48,009 nucleotides of DNA from an uncultured Rubrobacteraceae bacterium (GTDB taxonomy: Bacteria > Actinomycetota > Rubrobacteria > Rubrobacterales > Rubrobacteraceae). The position numbers were made by a program, and so were the translations under genes. This document shows positions 15,904 to 25,294 of this stretch, in pieces; positions within the stretch are counted from its first letter, which is position 1, and every line of letters begins with the position of its first letter. A model generated the notes under the pieces. That model saw nothing but the letters and a program-made list of their open reading frames with translations, did no database searches and had not been told where the DNA came from. The stretch spans positions 1-48,009 of the forward strand of contig CADCVI010000050.1 of the NCBI GenBank assembly GCA_902806105.1, written 5' to 3'.

Positions 15904-18429
15904 CTACCCCGTAGCTCTAGCCCGGCTGGCGCGTATCGCAGCCTGGGCCGCCGCGAGCCGAGCTACGGGCACCCGGAAGGGGGAGCAGGAGACGTAGTCG
16001 ATGTCGGCATCGTGCAGGAAGTGGATGCTCTCGGGGTCGCCGCCTTGCTCTCCGCACACGCCGAGCTTCAGGTGCGGGTTCTCCCCCCGGCCGAGGTCCC
16101 TGGCGAGCTCTATCAGCTTGCCCACCCCGTCCCTGTCGATGCGGTCGAAGGGGTCCACATCGAGGATGCCCCGGTCGAGGTACTCCGGCAGGAAGCCGCC
16201 CCTCGCGTCGTCGCGGCTGACGCCCAGGGCGGTCTGGGTCAGGTCGTTGGTGCCGAAAGACAGGAAGGGGGCGTGGCGCGCGAGGTCTCCGGCGGCGACG
16301 CAGGCCCGGGGGGCCTCTACCGTGGCGCCGATGGCGATCTCCTCGTCCCCGAACTCCTCCGTTAGTATCTCCTTCATCTGCCTCAGCTCCTCGGGGAACT
16401 GCACGAGGGGGACGAGGACTTCGACGATGGGGTCGAGGCCCTCTTCCCTAAGAGCCCTCGCGGCCCCGGCGATCGCACGGGCCTGCATCCTGTAAATCTC
16501 CGGTCTCAGCAGCCCGAGCCTGACCCCCCGCGTCCCGAGCATCGGGTTCGTTTCTTCCAGGGACTCGACGGCCTCCAGGGTCTGCCTCAACTCGTCAGCC
16601 TCCTCCCCCTCGGCCCCGGCCAGCCTCTCGCGCAGGTCGTCGGCGTCCGGGAGGAACTCGTGGAGCGGCGGGTCGAGGAGCCGCACGGAGACGGGCAGAC
16701 CGTCCATCGCCCGGAAGAGCCCCTCCAGGTCCTCGCGCTGGCCCTCCTCCAGCTCCGATAGCGCCTCCTCGACGTCCTCGCCGCCTCCGCCCTCGAGTAT
16801 GACGCGCCTTACGGCCCCGAGGAGCCCGCCCTTCATAAACGTCCGCTCGGTGCGGCAGAGCCCGATCCCCTCTGCCCCGAACTCCCTCGCCCTCCTCGCG
16901 TCCTCCGGGGTGTCGGCGTTCGCCCTTACGCGTAGCTTGCGCTCCCCGTCGGCCCAGGCGAGAAGCTCTTCCAGGTCACCGCCGGCCGCGGCCCCCAACA
17001 CGGGCACCTCCCCGAGGAGCACGGCGCCGGCGGAGCCGTCCACGGTGACCGGATCGCCGCCTCGGACCGTGTTTCCTTCGAACCTTACCTCCCCGCTCCC
17101 GGCGTCCACCTCCATGCCCTCGCACCCGTGTATGACGGGGACGCCCATGCCCCGGAGCACGAGCAGGTCGTGGCTCGCGAGGACGTCCGACGCCACGACA
17201 GCGGCTGCGGCGAGCATGCCCTCCTTGTCGTCGGGGCCCAGGGAGTCGACGACGAGCACGAGGGACTCGCCGTTTTCCCCTTTCTCCCGGACCTCCTCGG
17301 CGGTGAGGACGACCTCGCCCGCCGCGGCCCCGGGAGAGGCGGCGATGCCCCGGGCGAAGACTTCGGCCGCCTCCCAGGCCTCGGGGTCCACGCGCGGCCG
17401 GAGCATCCCCGGAAGGCCGGCGGGGTCCACGCGCAGTAGCGCCTCCTCGCGTGTGATGACCCCCTCGCGGACGAGGTCCACGGAGATCTTGACCCTCGCG
17501 GCGGCGTCGCCCACCACGTCCCCGACCCTGCCGTCGAGCATGTAGAGCTGGCCGTCTTCCACGACGAACTCCACTTCCAGGGCGTCCTTGTAGCCGTCCC
17601 CGAGCGCTTCCATGACCCGCACGAGCTCTTCGTGCGCTCTCGGTATGGCTTGCTCCATCTCCCGCAGCACACGCGGGTCCCGGCCGCCGACCCCAACCAC
17701 GAACTCGCCCGTCGGACCCTTTTCGCCCGTCCCGGGGTCGTGGGTGCGGGCCACCCCCGTGGCGGAGTTCTCGCCGGAGGAGGAGATCAGGCGCGTTACC
17801 GTCACGCGGCTCGCCTCACCACGCGCCGCCCGGACGATCGCCATGAGCTGCCCGGCCGCATCCTCCGGCACCTCCTCCCCGGCAGTTTCGCGCAGGGCGT
17901 CGCGCGCCGCCCGGACCTTCTCCTTCGGATCTTCCTCCGGCTGCAGTTCCGAAGCATTCTGCAGATCTGCACCGTCCATGCCGTAGGCCGCCCGCCCGAA
18001 AGCCTCCAGAAAGCGCAGGTATGCCGCGTAAGGCTCCCGTCCGTCCCCCGAGTGCCGGGCGAGGTCCTCGACGAGCGTGACGTTCAGGCCAAGAGGGAGG
18101 ATCGAACGACCTGCCGCGCCCAGGGACTCGACGTGCGCCGCCAGGAGGAGCGGGTTCTCCGGCTCGCCGAAGGCGCGGCCAGTCTCCCCCTCCAGCCGCC
18201 CGAGCGCCTCACGGACCTGCCCCTCGAGCCCCCGGAGGGCCTCGTCGCTGCCGGCGCCTTCCAGGGAGACGACGAACCCCTCCGGAACCGGCGCCCCGAA
18301 CCGGCCCATCCTGCTCAGGGCGGCGCCCCGCTCCCCGAGGCGGCCGAGGGCATTCTCCGTCTCGTCCGGGTCCCCGTCGAGGAACGCGTGAACGAACCTT
18401 CGCTCTTCGGTCTTCTCGCGGCCGGACAA
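15904..18429 (-). CDS. PPDK homologue with eroded ATP-grasp half
   Basis: An 841-residue relative of pyruvate, phosphate dikinase. The C-terminal PEP/pyruvate barrel is well kept: GIGLCRTER, ETNPMLGTRGVRLG, FGTNDLTQTALG and catalytic Cys792 in GVCGEQGGD. The central swivelling domain keeps a histidine (His420) but the usual TARGGMTSHAAVVARGMG has become VASDVLASHDLLVLRGMG. In the N-terminal nucleotide domain key motifs are lost: the GGKGANLAEM lysine (here GERGAALSRM), the SVRSG arginine segment (here AAHVESLGAAG), TRNP (here THDP) and LQTR (here LDGR). ATP use is therefore unlikely. The start is a TTG behind GGGAGGG. Codon bias is normal and the frame intact, so it seems maintained; function unknown. 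Confidence 0.85.
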   Translation of the reverse strand: MSGREKTEERRFVHAFLDGDPDETENALGRLGERGAALSRMGRFGAPVPEGFVVSLEGAGSDEALRGLEGQVREALGRLEGETGRAFGEPENPLLLAAHVESLGAAGRSILPLGLNVTLVEDLARHSGDGREPYAAYLRFLEAFGRAAYGMDGADLQNASELQPEEDPKEKVRAARDALRETAGEEVPEDAAGQLMAIVRAARGEASRVTVTRLISSSGENSATGVARTHDPGTGEKGPTGEFVVGVGGRDPRVLREMEQAIPRAHEELVRVMEALGDGYKDALEVEFVVEDGQLYMLDGRVGDVVGDAAARVKISVDLVREGVITREEALLRVDPAGLPGMLRPRVDPEAWEAAEVFARGIAASPGAAAGEVVLTAEEVREKGENGESLVLVVDSLGPDDKEGMLAAAAVVASDVLASHDLLVLRGMGVPVIHGCEGMEVDAGSGEVRFEGNTVRGGDPVTVDGSAGAVLLGEVPVLGAAAGGDLEELLAWADGERKLRVRANADTPEDARRAREFGAEGIGLCRTERTFMKGGLLGAVRRVILEGGGGEDVEEALSELEEGQREDLEGLFRAMDGLPVSVRLLDPPLHEFLPDADDLRERLAGAEGEEADELRQTLEAVESLEETNPMLGTRGVRLGLLRPEIYRMQARAIAGAARALREEGLDPIVEVLVPLVQFPEELRQMKEILTEEFGDEEIAIGATVEAPRACVAAGDLARHAPFLSFGTNDLTQTALGVSRDDARGGFLPEYLDRGILDVDPFDRIDRDGVGKLIELARDLGRGENPHLKLGVCGEQGGDPESIHFLHDADIDYVSCSPFRVPVARLAAAQAAIRASRARATG

Positions 18430-18526
18430 TGGCCCTCCCTGCAAATTTGCTGGTCCGTTGCTGACGCTTTCTACGCCAGGCGTTCTCTTGCTGCCGTAAG
18501 ACGTATTCCAGGGCGACGGCGCGGGG

Positions 18527-19009
18527 CTAGCGCGCCCTCCAGGGCTTACGCGGCTCGGGGACGCCCGCGGGACCCGGGACGAGCCGGTCCACGAAGGCAC
18601 CCGTGGCGAATGCGTAGACCGCTTTGTGCAAGAGGTCCACGGCCTGCTCGTCCACCGGCCACGTCCACGGTGGGGCGCCGACGCCGGTTGCGTTCTCCAG
18701 GGTCTGGTCGTTCAGCAGGCGCAGGTTCATGAGCATGAACGAGCCGACCGGGCCGCGAAAGCCGCGTTCGGCCATCAGGGCGCGGACCGCGCCGAGCAGG
18801 GCGCCCTGTCCGTAGTGCATGACCCAGTTCAGCAACAGCCGATCCTCGTCGGGCTTCTGCTGGAGCCCGAGGACGCGCTCCAGGGTGTGCGCGGGGACGA
18901 ATGAGTTGGGCCGGTGGGTGAACGCCTGCTCCAGCTTCTCCCCGGCGGTCATCACCGCCACCCCCGCAAACCCCGCCGCCAATCCTTTTACCGCCGCGCT
19001 CATAGACAC
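18527..19009 (-). CDS. Hypothetical membrane-associated protein
   Basis: A 160-residue protein of unknown function. Residues 6-22 (VKGLAAGFAGVAVMTAG) form a glycine-rich hydrophobic helix; a second hydrophobic stretch is around 63-82 (MHYGQGALLGAVRALMA). The segment NDQTLENATGVGAPPWTWPVDEQ and the following LLHKAVYAFATGAFVDRL look like a conserved core seen in actinobacterial hypotheticals. The start is GTG behind GGAGG at seven bases; a nearby ATG two codons in is less well spaced. Lies 97 bp upstream of the PPDK-like gene on the same strand, possibly one transcript. Confidence 0.75.
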   Translation of the reverse strand: MSMSAAVKGLAAGFAGVAVMTAGEKLEQAFTHRPNSFVPAHTLERVLGLQQKPDEDRLLLNWVMHYGQGALLGAVRALMAERGFRGPVGSFMLMNLRLLNDQTLENATGVGAPPWTWPVDEQAVDLLHKAVYAFATGAFVDRLVPGPAGVPEPRKPWRAR

Positions 19010-19118
19010 CGTGTGACCTCCGGAGATCTAGCCGTCATCGCTCCTGGAACTCGTTCCTACCCCGGTGATCCGGACCTACTCATAAGAGGCCGATTCGCGC
19101 GGATCGTTCACGAGCGAA

Positions 19119-19156
19119 GCCCGGCGGTACGAGAACGTTTCCTCGTACCGCCGGGC
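19119..19156 (-). terminator. 15-bp perfect hairpin after metH
   Basis: Arms 19119-19133 and 19142-19156 pair perfectly over 15 bp with an 8-base loop, 36 bp beyond the metH stop. The following minus-strand bases (TTCGCTCGT) are only slightly T-rich. A stem of this strength directly after a long operon is best explained as its terminator. Confidence 0.7.
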
Positions 19157-19192
19157 CTCGCGGACCTCCTGGCGACGGAGCTGGCCGTTCGG

Positions 19193-22100
19193 CTAGCGTG
19201 CGGCCTTGCTCTGGGCCTGGGGGACCTCCGTCGCTCCCTCGCTGTTCCCCTCCTCGGGGTCGTAGGCGAGGTTGGGGGAGAGCCACTTCTCGGCCTCCGC
19301 CATCGTCATGCCCTTGCGTTCGGCGTAGTCGGCGGCCTGGTCGCGCCCGATCTCGGCGACGCCGAAGTACTGGGACTCGGGGTGGGAGAAGTAGTAGCCG
19401 CTGACGGCGGCGCCCGGGGTCATGGCGCAGCTCTCGGTCAGGGAGATGCCGGCGTTCTCATCGACGTCGAGGAGCTCCCACAGGGTGTGTTTCTCGGTGT
19501 GCTCCGGGCAGGCCGGGTAGCCGGGCGCGGGCCTGATGCCCCGGTACTCCTCGCGGATGATCGACTCGGTGTCGAGGCCCTCGTCGGCGGCGTAGCCCCA
19601 GAACTCCTTGCGGACCCTGTGGTGCAAGAGCTCGGCGAACGCCTCGGCGAGCCGGTCGGCCAGGGCCTTGACCATGATCGCGTTGTAGACGTCGTTCTCT
19701 TCCTCGAAGCGCCGGGCCGCCTCGTCGGCCCCGATCCCTGCGGTAACGGCGAACATGCCCACGTGGTCCGCGAGGCCCGTCTCCTTGGGGGCGACGTAGT
19801 CGACGAGGGAGCGGTTCGGGCGGCCGGGCGGCTTCTGCTTCTGCTGGCGCAGAAAGTGGAGCTCCGTCAGGACTTGCGAGCGCGACTCGTCCGTGTAGAC
19901 CTCGACCGAGTCGTTCGGGAGGGCGCTGGCCGGGAAGAGGCCGAAGACGGCGCGGGCCGTGAGCCACCCCTCCTCGATTACGCGGTCGAGAAGCTCCTGG
20001 GCGTCGTCGAAGAGCTTCTTCGCCTCCTCGCCCTTCTCCGGGTCGTCGAAGATTCGGGGGTAGCTCGCCTTGAGCTGCCAGGAGTGGAAGAAGGGCGTCC
20101 AGTCTATGTAGGCCCGGATCTCCTCCAGCGGGTAGTCCTCGAACGAGCGGACGCCGAGGACGTTCGGCTTCGGCGGAGCGTAGCCCTCCCAATCGATCTG
20201 CGTCCGGTTCGCCCGGGCCCTCCTGAGCGGCGCGATCCTGGTCTTGGACCGGCGTCCCGCGTGCTTGGTGCGCACCGCCTCGTACTCGTCCGCTATCCCC
20301 TTCGCGTAGGCGGCCTTGCCGCCCCCCTCGCTCACGAGGCTCTGCACCACGCCGACGGCCCGGGAGGCGTCCTTGACGTGGATCGTCGGGTGCTCGTAGC
20401 TCGGCGCTATCTTGACGGCCGTGTGCGTCTGCGAGGTAGTCGCCCCGCCGATCAGGAGCGGGAGGTCGAAGCCCTCGCGCTGCATCTCGCTCGCCACGTG
20501 CACCATCTCGTCGAGGCTCGGCGTGATCAGGCCGGAGAGCCCGATAACGTCCGCGCCCTTCTCTTTCGCGGTCTGGAGGATCTTCGCCGCCGGGACCATC
20601 ACCCCGAGGTCTATGACCTCGAAGTTGTTGCACTGCAAGACCACGCCCACGATGTTTTTACCGATGTCGTGTACGTCGCCCTTCACCGTCGCCATGATGA
20701 CCGTGCCGTTGGGCTTCCGCGCCTCGCCCTTCTCCGCCTCGATGTACGGTATGAGGTAGGCTACCGCCTTCTTCATCACCCGCGCGCTCTTGACGACCTG
20801 CGGCAGGAACATCTTCCCCGCGCCGAAGAGATCGCCGACCACGTTCATCCCGTCCATGAGGGGACCCTCGATCACCTCTATGGGACGATCCGCGTTCTGG
20901 CGCGCCTCCTCCGCGTCCTCCTCGGCGAAGTCCGCGATGCCCTTGACGAGCGCGTGCTCCAGCCGCTTCTCGACCGGCCACGACCGCCACTCCAGGGCCT
21001 CCTCCTCTGCCTCCTCGCCCCTGTCGCGGTACTTCTCCGCGAGCTCCAGGAGCCGCTCGGTGCCGTCGTCGCGGCGGTTCAGGACGACGTCCTCGACGGC
21101 TTCTTTTAGCTCCGGGTCGATGTCGTCGTAGACGCCGAGCTGCCCGGCGTTGACGATGCCCATGGTCAGGCCATTCCTTATGGCGTGGTAGAGGAAGACC
21201 GCGTGAATGGCCTCGCGCACCGGCTCGTTGCCCCGGAAGGAGAACGAGACGTTCGAGATGCCCCCCGAAGTGCGGGCGTGGGGGAGGCGGGCGGTGATCT
21301 CGCCGACCGCCTCTATAAAGTCCACCCCGTAGTTGTTGTGCTCGTCGATGCCGGTCGCGATGGCGAAGACGTTCGGATCGAAGATTATGTCCTCGGGCGG
21401 GAAACCGACCTCCTCGGTCAGCACCTTGTAGGCGCGGGCCGAGATCTCGACCTTGCGCTCCTTCGTGTCCGCCTGGCCCTTCTCGTCGAAGGCCATGACG
21501 ACGACGGCCGCCCCGTACCTCTTGAGGAGCTTCGCCTGGCGGACGAACTCCTCCTCGCCCTCCTTCATGCTGATGGAGTTGACGATCGCCTTCCCCTGCA
21601 CCCGCTTGAGGCCCTCTTCGACGATCCTCCACTTCGAAGAGTCGATCATGACCGGGACGCGCGAGATGTCCGGCTCGGCGGCGACGAGGTTCAGGAAAGT
21701 GACCATCGCCTCCTCGCCGTCGAGCATGCCCTCGTCCATGTTGATGTCTATAACCTGGGCGCCGTTCTCGACCTGCTGGCGGGCCACGTCGAGCGCCGTG
21801 TCGTAGTCGCCCGAGAGGATCAGGTCCTTGAACCGGCGCGAGCCGGTAACGTTCGTCCGCTCCCCGACGTTCACGAAAAGGGAGTCCGGCCCGATGTTCA
21901 ACGGCTCGAGCCCCGAGAGACGCGTGAGGCGGGGCTCGTCGGGGTCCTCCTCGGGGAGCGGGCGCGGCGCGTACCCCTCGACGGCCTCGGCGATGGCGCG
22001 GATGTGATCCGGCGTGGTACCGCAGCACCCCCCGACGATGTTCAGCCAGCCGGCCTCGGCCCACTCCCCGATCTCCTGTGCCATGTACTCAGGGCTCTCG

Positions 22101-22981
22101 TCGTACTCGCCGAACTCGTTCGGCAGCCCCGCGTTCGGGTAGGCGCTGACGTGGCTCTCCGAGACCCTGGCGAGCTCCTCGATGTACTGGCGGAGCTCCT
22201 TCGAGCCGAGGGCGCAGTTCAGGCCGATGCTTATGGGGTCCGTGTGGCGCACGGAGTTGTAGAAAGCCTCCGTCACCTGGCCCGAGAGCGTCCGCCCGCT
22301 AGCGTCCGTGATCGTCCCCGAGATCATGAGCGGCACGTCGAGCCCCTCCTCCTCGAGGTACTCCTGGATGCCGAAGATAGCTGCCTTCGCGTTCAGCGTG
22401 TCGAAGATCGTCTCCACGAGCAACAGGTCGGCCCCGCCCTCGATAAGCCCCCGCGTCGCCTCTTTGTAAGCGGCGGCGAGCTCGTCGAAGGTCACGTTCC
22501 TGAAGCCGGGGTTGTTAACGTCCGGCGACAGCGAAGCGGTCCGGTTCGTCGGACCGAGGGCGCCAGCGACGAAGCGCGGCTTCTCCGGCTGCTTCTCACT
22601 GTAGTTATCCGCGGCCTCGCGGGCGACGCGCGCCGCCTCGAAGTTAAGCTCGTAGGCGAGGTCCTGCATCTCGTAGTCGGTCTGGGCGATGGAGGTCGAA
22701 GAGAACGTGTTCGTCTCGATGACGTCGGAGCCGGCTTCGAGGGTCGCCTCGTGGATGTCGCGGATGATCTTGGGCTGGGTGATGGAGAGCAGGTCGTTGT
22801 TCCCCTTGAGCTCCCCGGGGTGGTCGGCGAAGCGCTCCCCCCGGTAGTCCGCCTCCGTGAGATCGTAGCTCTGGATCATGGTCCCCATCGCGCAATCTAG
22901 TATCACGATGCGCTGCTTGAGCAGGTCCCGGAACTTCAATATCCGGGCCGCCCTCTCCTCGTTGATGGTGTTCTGGCCCAT
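19193..22981 (-). CDS. metH: Cobalamin-dependent methionine synthase
   Basis: MetH transfers the methyl group of 5-methyl-tetrahydrofolate to homocysteine through cobalamin. All four modules are present in 1262 residues: homocysteine domain with zinc ligands Cys256 (NCALG) and Cys319-Cys320 (GGCCGTT); pterin domain (about 355-640) with [12 protein letters not shown]; cap and B12 domain with axial His771 in GDVHDIGKN and the [11 protein letters not shown] segment; and a C-terminal SAM-binding reactivation domain with [18 protein letters not shown] follows GGGAGG. It lies 173 bp after the YitJ-type gene on the same strand, so it is probably controlled by the same SAM-I riboswitch, although a promoter in the gap cannot be excluded. 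I see no cobalamin riboswitch. Confidence 0.97.
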   Translation of the reverse strand: MGQNTINEERAARILKFRDLLKQRIVILDCAMGTMIQSYDLTEADYRGERFADHPGELKGNNDLLSITQPKIIRDIHEATLEAGSDVIETNTFSSTSIAQTDYEMQDLAYELNFEAARVAREAADNYSEKQPEKPRFVAGALGPTNRTASLSPDVNNPGFRNVTFDELAAAYKEATRGLIEGGADLLLVETIFDTLNAKAAIFGIQEYLEEEGLDVPLMISGTITDASGRTLSGQVTEAFYNSVRHTDPISIGLNCALGSKELRQYIEELARVSESHVSAYPNAGLPNEFGEYDESPEYMAQEIGEWAEAGWLNIVGGCCGTTPDHIRAIAEAVEGYAPRPLPEEDPDEPRLTRLSGLEPLNIGPDSLFVNVGERTNVTGSRRFKDLILSGDYDTALDVARQQVENGAQVIDINMDEGMLDGEEAMVTFLNLVAAEPDISRVPVMIDSSKWRIVEEGLKRVQGKAIVNSISMKEGEEEFVRQAKLLKRYGAAVVVMAFDEKGQADTKERKVEISARAYKVLTEEVGFPPEDIIFDPNVFAIATGIDEHNNYGVDFIEAVGEITARLPHARTSGGISNVSFSFRGNEPVREAIHAVFLYHAIRNGLTMGIVNAGQLGVYDDIDPELKEAVEDVVLNRRDDGTERLLELAEKYRDRGEEAEEEALEWRSWPVEKRLEHALVKGIADFAEEDAEEARQNADRPIEVIEGPLMDGMNVVGDLFGAGKMFLPQVVKSARVMKKAVAYLIPYIEAEKGEARKPNGTVIMATVKGDVHDIGKNIVGVVLQCNNFEVIDLGVMVPAAKILQTAKEKGADVIGLSGLITPSLDEMVHVASEMQREGFDLPLLIGGATTSQTHTAVKIAPSYEHPTIHVKDASRAVGVVQSLVSEGGGKAAYAKGIADEYEAVRTKHAGRRSKTRIAPLRRARANRTQIDWEGYAPPKPNVLGVRSFEDYPLEEIRAYIDWTPFFHSWQLKASYPRIFDDPEKGEEAKKLFDDAQELLDRVIEEGWLTARAVFGLFPASALPNDSVEVYTDESRSQVLTELHFLRQQKQKPPGRPNRSLVDYVAPKETGLADHVGMFAVTAGIGADEAARRFEEENDVYNAIMVKALADRLAEAFAELLHHRVRKEFWGYAADEGLDTESIIREEYRGIRPAPGYPACPEHTEKHTLWELLDVDENAGISLTESCAMTPGAAVSGYYFSHPESQYFGVAEIGRDQAADYAERKGMTMAEAEKWLSPNLAYDPEEGNSEGATEVPQAQSKAAR

Positions 22982-23154
22982 GTTCCTCCCGTTGAAACTT
23001 TTTAGCGTTCTAACCGGCCGATGCCTCGGACCGGCGCCCTCTCTTTACTGCTCGCCGACTTCCCGCACCCGTCGAGCCCTATACTCGGCTCTTCCCGACC
23101 GAACCGATGCGCCGCTGCTCGCTCCCCGTCGAGAGCCAGCGTGCCCGTAGCCGT

Positions 23155-24999
23155 TCAGCCGATGGCTTCGATGACGTCGCCGGCGAGGTGGGGCATCGAG
23201 GCGGGGGGCATGAGGTAGGCCCCGCCGACGAGCGGCTTCGCCTTTACGAGCAGGTTCTGCGCGACCTCCACGCCGTATTTCGGGGCATCCTCTGACGAGA
23301 GCTCGGAGAGCTTCCTCCTGACGCTTTCGGGGATGTTTATCCCGGGGACCTCGTGGTGGAGGAACTCGGCCTGTCGCCCGCTCCTCAGGGGCATCAGGCC
23401 CAGCAGGAGGGTCACGTTCATGTCCTGAATCTTCTCCAGGGCGCGTTCCAGGGCGCTGAACTCGAAGACGGGCTGGGTCCAGAAAGCGTGCGCCCCCGCC
23501 CCGACCTTGCGCCTGAGCTTGTCGACCTCGGCGTCGAGGTCCTCGGCGGTCGGGTTGAAGGAGGCCCCTATGAGAAAGCCCGGAGGCTCGCCGATGGGGT
23601 TGCCCGCGAGGTCCTCGCCCCGGTTCATCTTCGCGAGGACGTGGACGAGGCCCACGGCGTCGGTGTCGAAGACGCTCGTCGCCTCGGGGTAGTCCCCGAT
23701 CTGGGCCGGATCCCCGGTGACCGCGAGGATGTTCTTGACCCCGAGCGCCGCCGCCGAGAGCAGGTCGGCCTGGAGCCCTATGATGTTCCGGTCGCGACAG
23801 CTCATGTGCGCGACCACCTCGATCCCGGCCTGCTCCTGCACGATCCTCGCGACCGCGACCGGGTGCATCCTCAAGCGAGCCCGCGCCCCGTCCGAGATGT
23901 CTATCGCGTCGACGCCGCGCTCCTTCAGCGCCTTCGACGCCTCGACCACCCCGGAGATGTCGTGCCCGCGGGGCAGATCGACCTCTACCGCGACCGCGAA
24001 CCCTTCCTTTATCTTCCGGGCGAACGCTGTCTCGGGCTCCGCCGCCGCCTTCTCGACCTCGAGCTCCGGCGTGGAGGCGGTGAGGCGACGGGCGGACCTT
24101 GTCTGCGGCGTGAAATCTCGCAAGACCTCGGAGAGCGCCCGGATGTGGGCGGGGGTCGTACCGCAGCAGCCGCCGACGATGCGGGCCCCGGCCCCGGCCA
24201 GCTTATAGCCGTACTCGGCGAAGTGACCGACGTCCTGGTTGTAGCGGACGGCGCCGTTCACGAGCTGCGGGAGGCCGGGGTTCGGGTAGGCGGCTACCGG
24301 GCCGACCTCGGCCGACATCGCCTGCGTGATCCCGAGCATCCGCTGCGGCCCGACGGTGCAGTTGGAGCCCGCGAGGAGCAGCCCCTCGGCCCCCCACGAC
24401 GAGATGTCCCGGGCAACCTTCGCCGGAAGCCCCTCGGCGAGCGTCTCGCCGTCCTCGACAAAGGTCTTGTGCGCCACCACGGGCACCCCTAGGGAGGCTA
24501 CCGCGTCGTAGGCTATCTTGAGCTCCGCGAGGTCCACGAAGGTTTCAAGCAGGATCGCGTCGGCGCCGCCTTCGAGGAGCGCCTCGGCCTGCTGCATGAA
24601 AGCCGCCCGCGCCTCCTCCGGCCGGATCGGACCGATGGGGGCGAGGGGGCGTCCGAGGGGGCCTATCGCGCCGAGCACTACCGCGTCCTCGCCGGCCGGT
24701 AACACGTTCTCGACGGCCTCCCGCGCGAGGCGGGCGCCTTCGACGTTGATCTCCCGCGTCTGATCTCCGAGGTTCTTGAGGGCGAGCTTCATCGCGTTCG
24801 CGGAGAAGGTGTTCGTCTCGATCACACGCGCCCCGGCCCGCACGTACTCCTCGTGGACGGCCCGCACGACCCGCGGGTGCGTCAGGTTCGCCCGGTCGTA
24901 GGGATGGCCGTAACCCACCCCGCGCTCCGCCAGCAGCGTACCCATCGCGCCGTCACCGACGAGGAGCCGACCGTCGAGCTTCTCTCTGAGATCCAACAA
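23155..24999 (-). CDS. Bifunctional homocysteine S-methyltransferase/methylene-THF reductase (YitJ type)
   Basis: A fusion like Bacillus YitJ. Residues about 1-290 are a homocysteine methyltransferase barrel (LVGDGAMGTLL, zinc ligands Cys214 in SNCTVG and Cys278-279 in GGCCGTT). Residues about 320-614 are a 5,10-methylene-THF reductase (VAVEVDLPRG, NILAVTGDP, FWTQPVFE), which supplies methyl-THF to MetH downstream. Start: a TTG behind AGAGAGGGG (eight-base spacing); an ATG seven codons upstream has no ribosome site, but remains possible. The gene follows a SAM-I riboswitch, as yitJ does in Bacillus. The methyl donor of the first domain is unknown; betaine made by the neighbouring genes, S-methylmethionine or methyl-THF are candidates. 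Confidence 0.93.
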   Translation of the reverse strand: MLDLREKLDGRLLVGDGAMGTLLAERGVGYGHPYDRANLTHPRVVRAVHEEYVRAGARVIETNTFSANAMKLALKNLGDQTREINVEGARLAREAVENVLPAGEDAVVLGAIGPLGRPLAPIGPIRPEEARAAFMQQAEALLEGGADAILLETFVDLAELKIAYDAVASLGVPVVAHKTFVEDGETLAEGLPAKVARDISSWGAEGLLLAGSNCTVGPQRMLGITQAMSAEVGPVAAYPNPGLPQLVNGAVRYNQDVGHFAEYGYKLAGAGARIVGGCCGTTPAHIRALSEVLRDFTPQTRSARRLTASTPELEVEKAAAEPETAFARKIKEGFAVAVEVDLPRGHDISGVVEASKALKERGVDAIDISDGARARLRMHPVAVARIVQEQAGIEVVAHMSCRDRNIIGLQADLLSAAALGVKNILAVTGDPAQIGDYPEATSVFDTDAVGLVHVLAKMNRGEDLAGNPIGEPPGFLIGASFNPTAEDLDAEVDKLRRKVGAGAHAFWTQPVFEFSALERALEKIQDMNVTLLLGLMPLRSGRQAEFLHHEVPGINIPESVRRKLSELSSEDAPKYGVEVAQNLLVKAKPLVGGAYLMPPASMPHLAGDVIEAIG

Positions 25000-25067
25000 A
25001 ACGCAAGCCCCTCTCTGCATCTACGACTAGCCATGCCGGGGGTCGGGAAGGGGAGATAGAATCAATC

Positions 25068-25181
25068 GCCTCATCTTCCGGAGACTCCTCCGCGGGATTT
25101 GGCACCCTCCACGAGAGCCGAAACTCTCGCCGGTTGCCGCGGCTTCTCGGGGCCCGTCCCTCCACCGCTCTTGATGAGAGC
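25068..25181 (-). ncRNA. SAM-I (S-box) riboswitch
   Basis: On the minus strand the sequence carries all the conserved S-box blocks in order: CTCATCAAGAG (P1 and P2 junction), GGTGGAGGGAC, GGGCCC, GAAGCC, GGCAACC, a P3 stem (CGAGAG/CTCTCG), GGTGCCAAATCC, a P4 hairpin (CGGAG GAGT CTCCG), and closing GATGAG that pairs with the opening CTCATC. No T-tract follows, so translational control is likely: CCCCTT at 25048-25053 could pair with GAGGGG at 25008-25013, the ribosome site of the YitJ-type gene. High SAM should repress methyl-THF and methionine synthesis. Confidence 0.95.
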
Positions 25182-25238
25182 CGCGCCGCAAAGATAACCC
25201 TCGCCGCGCTGCATCTGATCTCCTGAAACTACCACGAG

Positions 25239-25270
25239 CGGGGCCGCTTTACAAACCGCGAGCGGCCCCG
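25239..25270 (-). terminator. 10-bp hairpin after the betaine genes
   Basis: Arms 25239-25248 and 25261-25270 pair over 10 G/C-rich bases with a 12-base loop, 25 bp after the dimethylglycine-forming gene and upstream of the riboswitch. It may end the betaine transcript so that the SAM-controlled operon is expressed separately. No T-tract. Confidence 0.5.
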
Positions 25271-25294
25271 GCCTTTACCCCCGAAGGCCCGTTG

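Noticed and set aside
15649..15997. Short frames between the LLM and PPDK-like genes
   Set aside because: No ribosome sites, arginine/proline-rich shadow composition.
22982..23154. Possible cobalamin or second SAM riboswitch upstream of metH
   Set aside because: The B12-box and S-box blocks are not present; only weak 5-bp hairpins are visible.
25050..25062. TAGAAT-like box on the plus strand
   Set aside because: It lies inside the riboswitch expression platform of the minus-strand operon and no plus-strand gene follows.
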